A stretch of 11,443 nucleotides of DNA, from the NCBI GenBank assembly GCA_020434645.1, contig JAGRAK010000035.1:1-11443 (forward strand). Reading direction: 5' to 3'. Below are positions 6,728 through 11,443 of the stretch, one piece after another. Both the position numbers and the translations under genes were made by a program. Each line of letters begins with the position of its first letter. Position 1 is the first letter of the stretch. The stretch comes from Bdellovibrionales bacterium (GTDB taxonomy: Bacteria > Bdellovibrionota > Bdellovibrionia > Bdellovibrionales > UBA1609). The notes under the pieces were generated by a model, which saw nothing but the letters and a program-made list of their open reading frames with translations, searched no databases and was not told where the DNA came from.

Positions 6728-7465
6728 ATGAAACATATTATATCTCTTGGTCTATTGTTTTTTACGCTAACAGCTCAAGCGCAATCACAAAATCAAAATT
6801 GGTGGTCAATAGATTATATATATAATGATTTTAAATATGAAGAGCCCGGCGCCATGTCTGAAGAGGGCGGCCTTCCTGGTCTTCGTCTCGAACTCGGAAT
6901 GGCATTTTCATCTTGGCTAGGTTTGAGCATAAAAGGCGACTATGTCAGCGGCAACCTAACATATGACGGCGCAACCACTGGTGGAACACCCGTCACAACA
7001 ATTACAAAAGATCGTATCTGGAGCTACGGCTCAAGGCTTCATTTTATCGCCGACCCCCTTACCTTTTCTGTCGGCTGGGCAAAGCGCTACCTTTACAATA
7101 ATCTTGTCGTCTCCTATCGCCGCGAACAAACCTACAACTACACCCCAATATCAGTGACGTACAACTCCACTCCTGTGTATTTGACTTTAGAATATAGAAA
7201 ATTTATTTCAGGAGTTAATCTTACCCATAAGAGCGACGTAGACCCCGCACGAAAAGATGTCACACTCAATCAAGACACTGGGCGAGGCTATTCAGTTGAA
7301 GTGGGCTATAATATACCCGCCTCACCCATTCAAACGCGACTCTCTCTGCAATACAGCCGCTGGGACATTGAACAGTCTGATGTTCAAAATGACAATGTCG
7401 ACGACCTCGTCGAACCTAAAAACAAAACTCAAGAACTCACCTTTGGAATTGGATTAATATTTTGA
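6728..7465 (+). CDS. Outer-membrane beta-barrel protein
   Basis: 245 aa. A signal peptide covers ~1-18 (MKHIISLGLLFFTLTAQA, then QSQ). The mature part is a series of amphipathic strands with alternating aromatic/hydrophobic residues (GLRLELGMAFSSWLGLSIKGDYV, LHFIADPLTFSVGWAKRYLY, VYLTLEYRKFISGVNLTHK, YSVEVGYNI, TRLSLQYSRWDI). It ends in TFGIGLIF, with the C-terminal Phe recognised by the BAM insertion machinery. About eight to ten strands are plausible, which would make it a small barrel; no specific family is recognised. There is no clear Shine-Dalgarno sequence before the ATG, 41 bp after the subtilase stop. The stop codon overlaps the TTG start of the glycosylase gene (TTGA), indicating translational coupling. 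Confidence 0.82.
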   Translation: MKHIISLGLLFFTLTAQAQSQNQNWWSIDYIYNDFKYEEPGAMSEEGGLPGLRLELGMAFSSWLGLSIKGDYVSGNLTYDGATTGGTPVTTITKDRIWSYGSRLHFIADPLTFSVGWAKRYLYNNLVVSYRREQTYNYTPISVTYNSTPVYLTLEYRKFISGVNLTHKSDVDPARKDVTLNQDTGRGYSVEVGYNIPASPIQTRLSLQYSRWDIEQSDVQNDNVDDLVEPKNKTQELTFGIGLIF

Positions 7466-8046
7466 AAAAATCAATTAGACGTTGCTTTTGGGTTGGGACA
7501 AATAAGCCATTTTATGAGAAATATCATGATGAAGAATGGGGCCGACCTGTACATGATGATAAAATTCATTTTGAATTTCTAATTTTAGAAGGTGCTCAAG
7601 CTGGCTTAAGCTGGGAGACCATACTCAAGCGTCGCGCTGGTTATCGCCGCGCCTTTGCCAATTTTAACCCTAAAAAAGTGGCACAATTTGATTCTAAAAA
7701 AATAGCTCAACTGTTAAAAGATCCTGGCATTATTCGAAATAGACTAAAAATTAAATCAGCCGTCACGAACGCTCAGCTTTTTTTAGAAATACAAAAAGAA
7801 TTTGGTTCATTTAATAAATACATTTGGGCATTTGTCGATAATAAACCCATCGTCAATCACCCACGTGAGCGCAAAGACATGCAAGCCACCAGTAAAGAGA
7901 GCGACGCTCTTTCAAAAGATTTAAAAAAACGTGGCTTTAAATTTGTCGGCAGCACGATTATGTATGCCCATATGCAGGCGACGGGGCTCATCGATGACCA
8001 CATGACCTACTGCTGGCGAAATAGCAAAAAGAGAATGAAAAAATGA
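7462..8046 (+). CDS. tag: DNA-3-methyladenine glycosylase I (Tag)
   Basis: 194 aa, close to the ~187 of E. coli Tag. It excises N3-methyladenine from alkylated DNA, starting base-excision repair in the cytoplasm. The family signature is intact: RCFWVG at the N-terminus, YHDEEWG (21-27), LEGAQAGLSWETILKRR (42-58), DPGIIRNRLKI (87-97), SDALSKDLKKRGFKFVGSTI (147-166) and GLIDDHMTYC (175-184). The structural zinc ligands correspond to C8, H22, H180 and C184; the pocket residues E43 and W51 correspond to E38 and W46 of the E. coli enzyme. The TTG start overlaps the stop of the beta-barrel gene by four bases and is needed to keep Cys8. Its own stop overlaps the next start (ATGA). A repair gene coupled to exported-protein genes is an unusual setting. 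Confidence 0.97.
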   Translation: MKKSIRRCFWVGTNKPFYEKYHDEEWGRPVHDDKIHFEFLILEGAQAGLSWETILKRRAGYRRAFANFNPKKVAQFDSKKIAQLLKDPGIIRNRLKIKSAVTNAQLFLEIQKEFGSFNKYIWAFVDNKPIVNHPRERKDMQATSKESDALSKDLKKRGFKFVGSTIMYAHMQATGLIDDHMTYCWRNSKKRMKK

Positions 8047-9023
8047 GATCGCTGCGTTCAACTAAAAATGAAAAAAAAGTAACCACTAGCCTTGTCGATC
8101 AAGGCATCCCAAATTTAAAAAATGATCAAATACTTATTCGTGCTGAATACTCGAGCCTCAACTACAAAGATGCCCTAGGCGTAACAGGTAAAGGTCAAAT
8201 ATTTAAAGTGTTGCCCATCACAGGCGGCATCGACGTCGCGGGCACAGTAGAAAAATCAAACTCCCCCCGCTTTAACAAAGGTGAAAAAGTTCTTATAACA
8301 GGATGTGGCCTCGGCGAAACCCGCGATGGCGGCTACAGCGAGTATGTTGTCGATCACGAAAAAAATGTCGTGAAAATTCCAGCAGGACTTTCTACTCGCG
8401 ACGTTATGATATATGGCACGGCTGGGTTTACCGCAGCCCTCTGTGTAGAGCGAATGATGCAAAATGGGCAGATACCCGAAATGGGTCCTATTCTAGTCAC
8501 GGGCGCATCTGGCGGTGTTGGTCAATTTGCAGTTTCATTTTTCTCGCAACTCGGATTTGAAGTTCACGCACTCACAAGCAAACAGAAACTAATCTCACAT
8601 CTTAAAAAGATTGGCGCAAACGAAGTCATTTTAACTTCACAATTTGAACTCGGCAACAAACCACTTGAGTCTGTTCGGTTTGGGGGAGCTGTTGATAACT
8701 TAGGCGGAGACACCCTCTCGCGAATCCTTGCGCACACTCAACTCTGGGGCAATGTCGCCTGCGTGGGGCTTGCCGCCAGTCATGAACTTCACACAACAGT
8801 TATGCCTCTAATACTAAGAGGAGTGAGCCTTCTCGGAATAAGCTCCAATAACACGAATTGGGATTTAAGAATAAAAATCTGGCAGCGACTTTCTAGTGAT
8901 TTAAAACCAAAAGACCTTGATAGCTTTATTAGCGATACAATTGGTTTAAATGAGATAGTTTCTACAGCTGAGAATATGATCGCTCAGAAAACCTATGGGC
9001 GAACAATTGTAAAAATACAATAA
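8043..9023 (+). CDS. acuI: YhdH/AcuI-family NADPH-dependent acrylyl-CoA reductase
   Basis: 326 aa, same length as E. coli YhdH (324). This zinc-free medium-chain dehydrogenase/reductase family reduces acryloyl-CoA to propionyl-CoA with NADPH, removing a toxic electrophile in the cytoplasm. Seen here: SSLNYKDALGVTGKG (37-51), PITGGIDVAGTV (58-69), GTAGFTAALCV (125-135), the dinucleotide motif VTGASGGVGQFAV (152-164), TTVMPLILRGVSLLGI and a YGRTIVKI ending. All align with YhdH in order. Family membership is firm; the exact substrate in this organism is inferred. The start overlaps the tag stop by four bases (ATGA), so the two are translationally coupled. It is convergent with the CBS-PAS gene, and the 42-bp gap between them has no convincing terminator. 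Confidence 0.93.
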   Translation: MRSLRSTKNEKKVTTSLVDQGIPNLKNDQILIRAEYSSLNYKDALGVTGKGQIFKVLPITGGIDVAGTVEKSNSPRFNKGEKVLITGCGLGETRDGGYSEYVVDHEKNVVKIPAGLSTRDVMIYGTAGFTAALCVERMMQNGQIPEMGPILVTGASGGVGQFAVSFFSQLGFEVHALTSKQKLISHLKKIGANEVILTSQFELGNKPLESVRFGGAVDNLGGDTLSRILAHTQLWGNVACVGLAASHELHTTVMPLILRGVSLLGISSNNTNWDLRIKIWQRLSSDLKPKDLDSFISDTIGLNEIVSTAENMIAQKTYGRTIVKIQ

Positions 9024-9065
9024 AGCGATTTCAAGCTTACACTGAAAAAAATTTTATTAATTAAC

Positions 9066-10028
9066 TTATTTTTTTACTTCGACAGTGGTCTCAAGAATAT
9101 CACGAATTTCACGCATTTTATCATCAGTAATCGTGTCTTTTGACAACACACCATGCAATGCTCGAAGCAATATATCGGCATCTACTGGGCGCGAAACTGA
9201 AATTGTACCAATAAAATCGCCAGCATCGTCTAAAAGTGCTGTGCTAGAAATATCCACTCTGATTTTATCACCATTTTTCTTAATCATAGTAGTAAACGTA
9301 TTTTGATGCTGGCCAGATTTCATTATTTTCTTAAGACCTGATACGGCTTCAGCATGTACCGAATCGACGTAAAGATTAAACATAGTCTTGCCAACTAATT
9401 CGCCGTTCTCATAACCCAGTAACTCATGCATCTTTCTATTAGCCATAATAATGGTGCCCGACTTGTTCACAGAGTGAATCATTGTGGGGTTATCCATCAC
9501 CATATCTTCAAACATGTCGAGCTTGCCTTTCGTTTGCTGCAGCTCGGCCACCACCTTGTCTAAATCATTCTTAGCTTTTTCAAGCTCTCCTTGCAAATCG
9601 ACTTGTTTTTTCTTCTCACCCACCACATATCGGAGCACATCCTTTGGGCTAATTATACCAACAAGAGCTTTTGCATTATTTAAAACCCACAAGCGATTAT
9701 TGTAAGCCTTCATCATTTCTTTCACGACATCTAAAATTTGCGTACTCTCTTTAACAAAAGTCGCTTGTTGAAAAAAATCTTTATGAAAAGCTAGTTTGTC
9801 TCTTCCATTCTCATCTAGATGCTGCACGAGTTTAATTTTAATAAGAGAAAATTCATCCAGTATACCCATGACTTCCCCTGCTGCGCTCATCACTGGCGCT
9901 GACGAAAAGTGATGATTTAGAAAGCATGAGGAGGCCTCAGAGATAGTCATAGATGACTGAAGCACGAAAGGCTTTTTCGTCATTATATCAGATGCAATTT
10001 TATAACGTGATGCGGGAGTGTTTTCCAT
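9066..10028 (-). CDS. CBS-pair / coiled-coil / PAS protein without an output domain
   Basis: 320 aa, soluble. Two CBS repeats occur at ~10-66 (ASDIMTKKPFVLQSSMTISEA...SSAPVMSAAGEVMGILDEFSLIK) and ~88-136 (ATFVKESTQILDVVKEMM...LWVLNNAKALVGIISPKDVLRYV); such pairs usually bind adenosine nucleotides or c-di-AMP-like ligands. A coiled coil (~138-172) links to a PAS domain (~173-282) with the classic order DNPTMIHSVNKSGTIIMANRKMHELLGY...LVGKTMFNL...KNGDKIRVDISSTALLDDAGDFIGTI. The last ~38 residues are helical. No kinase, GGDEF, EAL or HTH domain follows, so it must signal through a partner. The ATG lacks a Shine-Dalgarno sequence. On the minus strand TTGCGT, 17 bp and TAAAAT end six bases before it, so a leaderless transcript or expression from the upstream gene (57-bp gap) are both possible. 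Confidence 0.9.
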   Translation of the reverse strand: MENTPASRYKIASDIMTKKPFVLQSSMTISEASSCFLNHHFSSAPVMSAAGEVMGILDEFSLIKIKLVQHLDENGRDKLAFHKDFFQQATFVKESTQILDVVKEMMKAYNNRLWVLNNAKALVGIISPKDVLRYVVGEKKKQVDLQGELEKAKNDLDKVVAELQQTKGKLDMFEDMVMDNPTMIHSVNKSGTIIMANRKMHELLGYENGELVGKTMFNLYVDSVHAEAVSGLKKIMKSGQHQNTFTTMIKKNGDKIRVDISSTALLDDAGDFIGTISVSRPVDADILLRALHGVLSKDTITDDKMREIRDILETTVEVKK

Positions 10029-10085
10029 TCAGATATTTTATTGAAGAGCTCACACTTACGCAATCTAGTCTTCACATCGACAGGA

Positions 10086-11443
10086 CTAGACTGGACCCTT
10101 CAGTAAATTTAAACATTTTTTGGTTACTTCTTTTGTCGAGTTTTTAATGGCATCAACCCAACCTGAGACTTTCTCAGGGATATCTTTTACGTCCATACCA
10201 AATGAAGCCTTCCAGGCATTTTCTTGAGTCTTCGCCATCTGCTCATACTCTCGAGCGCGAACTTGTGCATGCGGGTCATCTTTGTGCTTTTTAGCCAGAT
10301 GCCTTGAATACCACTTTGCCCAGTACATCGCGATGGGTATCCCGGCAAATTGCAGTACCGGCAGCGTGATATTTGTCCCAGGAATTTGAAAGCAATCTGT
10401 TGTTGCTAAAGTCATAAGTGAAATGACATTAATAGACCACGGGATCAAATAGAGAAGCTGCGCTTCGAGGCTTGCTTGCTTCCAGGCAAATGTTTTTTGG
10501 GTAAACGGAATTTTAAATGTTAAATCATTAGCATTTTCTCTAGTTTGCTCACGAATTCGTGGGATTTGGTTCCAATAATCTTTGGCAAAGTTATTCATTA
10601 CACCGTTGGCTAAGATACTCACATCTTTTGCTCGCCCCTCAGACGTGAGAAGACTGATCGTTGATAATTTGTCGGCCATTGAACCATCTGTTACGGCCAT
10701 AACCAAACCAACAGCATAGAGAGTACTCACAACTTGCGACTTGGCGATTCGACTTGGCTTAGAACCTGAATTGATCGTCCAATTTTTAACAGTAGAATAA
10801 TAAGTTCCAACCAGCTGACCATAGGCCATTGTCCAATACGTGGGCGCTAAAGTGAACGCCGCACCTAAAAAATGATTCTTCACCGTACTGCCCGCTAAAA
10901 TAAGCGCGCCTTGCAGAGCGAACCCAGTAAAAAAAGCCATCGAAACATCATCTAACGTGGGCTTCTTGTACTTCGAGATAAAATATTCTTTCCACCACTT
11001 CCATTGCGTCACCTTGGGCTTCGGTAGATGTTCAACATTTGTGACATCTTCATTCAAATATAAAACTGTAAGATTACGGCCTGTGGTTTTCTTATCATTA
11101 CCAAAAATTGTTTTTAGCGGATTGCCATTTTTATCTATAGCCACCCTGTTCGGCCCACTTTCGTGGTGTGTGCGAGAGATATACTGCTGTAGATGCTTTG
11201 AATTACGCGGAATTATTTGCTCATCGACTAGAATATAGACTTCATCATGAACGAGTAATCGCGGCACTCGATGCCCGTCAATAAGGCGATACTCCATTTT
11301 TATATTCAGCTCAGAATCTTCAACTATAAAATGATTTGTTCTGATAAGATCAGTCAGATACTTTTCACCTCGAGCTCTCACGACCTTTTCAGCTTCAGCC
11401 TCTAAGCGCTCTGCCGCAGCAAGCAGCTCAGGCACAAGCGCCT
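10086..11443 (-). CDS. Unrecognised multi-pass membrane protein, 5' end outside the window
   Basis: The frame is open to the right edge; the GTG at 11435 is only the first possible start inside the window and is probably internal, since helical coding continues past it. At least 449 aa. Residues counted from that GTG: a charged helix at 1-30, a soluble beta-containing region at ~35-140 (MEYRLIDGHRVPRLLVHDEVYILVDEQ), then about five hydrophobic segments (~166-182, 189-210, 236-250, 326-344, 357-374), and a cytoplasmic-type helical tail of ~75 residues rich in Lys/Glu/Gln. The loop between segments 3 and 4 (~251-325) is polar and helical. I recognise no family or catalytic motif. It ends 57 bp before the CBS-PAS gene on the same strand, so the two could be co-transcribed. 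Confidence 0.75.
   Translation of the reverse strand, partial: ALVPELLAAAERLEAEAEKVVRARGEKYLTDLIRTNHFIVEDSELNIKMEYRLIDGHRVPRLLVHDEVYILVDEQIIPRNSKHLQQYISRTHHESGPNRVAIDKNGNPLKTIFGNDKKTTGRNLTVLYLNEDVTNVEHLPKPKVTQWKWWKEYFISKYKKPTLDDVSMAFFTGFALQGALILAGSTVKNHFLGAAFTLAPTYWTMAYGQLVGTYYSTVKNWTINSGSKPSRIAKSQVVSTLYAVGLVMAVTDGSMADKLSTISLLTSEGRAKDVSILANGVMNNFAKDYWNQIPRIREQTRENANDLTFKIPFTQKTFAWKQASLEAQLLYLIPWSINVISLMTLATTDCFQIPGTNITLPVLQFAGIPIAMYWAKWYSRHLAKKHKDDPHAQVRAREYEQMAKTQENAWKASFGMDVKDIPEKVSGWVDAIKNSTKEVTKKCLNLLKGPV

Noticed and set aside
9024..9065. TTCA/TGAA hairpin with A/T runs between the convergent acuI and CBS-PAS genes.
   Set aside because: A four-base AT-rich stem is not convincing as a bidirectional terminator.
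10064..10090. TCTAGTC...GACTAGA inverted repeat (7-bp stem, 13-nt loop) at the end of the membrane protein gene.
   Set aside because: It includes the stop codon and is not followed by a T run on the minus strand; it could be a weak RNA hairpin but not a supported terminator.

Overview
The window looks like chromosome of a Gram-negative bacterium of moderate-to-low GC (about 40% by eye). Signal-peptide proteins, a probable lipoprotein and a C-terminal-Phe beta-barrel indicate an outer membrane. The density of signalling proteins alongside orphan envelope proteins would suit a Bdellovibrionota-like deltaproteobacterial lineage. That assignment is an inference from gene style; nothing here proves it. 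There are no rRNA, tRNA, CRISPR, phage or insertion-sequence features, and every gap between genes is under about 215 bp.

Layout. At the left edge (to 494, +) is the 3' end of a left-handed beta-helix (hexapeptide-repeat) acyltransferase. It converges on a CsgG/FlgT-flavoured lipoprotein gene (556-1539, -). A 214-bp divergent region follows, with a sigma70-like promoter preceded by two imperfect tandem 24/23-nt repeats. It leads into a diguanylate cyclase gene with a TTG start (1754-2863, +). This cyclase is convergent with a membrane protein built like a histidine kinase (2890-4479, -) that has lost its phosphoacceptor His and the ATP-binding motifs. A second divergent region (4480-4639) carries repeated TGACACCT elements.

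From 4640 to 9023 (+) five genes lie nose to tail: a secreted short RHS/YD-repeat protein, a secreted subtilisin-family protease (38-bp overlap), an outer-membrane beta-barrel, 3-methyladenine DNA glycosylase I (tag, 4-bp overlap) and a YhdH/AcuI-type acrylyl-CoA reductase (4-bp overlap). The first three look like an envelope/secreted module; the last two are cytoplasmic stress/detoxification enzymes that appear to be co-transcribed with it.

The right part (minus strand) has a CBS-pair/coiled-coil/PAS protein with no output domain (9066-10028). Upstream of it is the 3' part of an unrecognised multi-pass membrane protein that runs off the window edge.

The most interesting elements are the degenerate histidine kinase divergent from the exported RHS-subtilase-barrel operon, the overlapping start of that protease, and the repeated GTGTCAG/TGACACC motif in front of both signalling genes.
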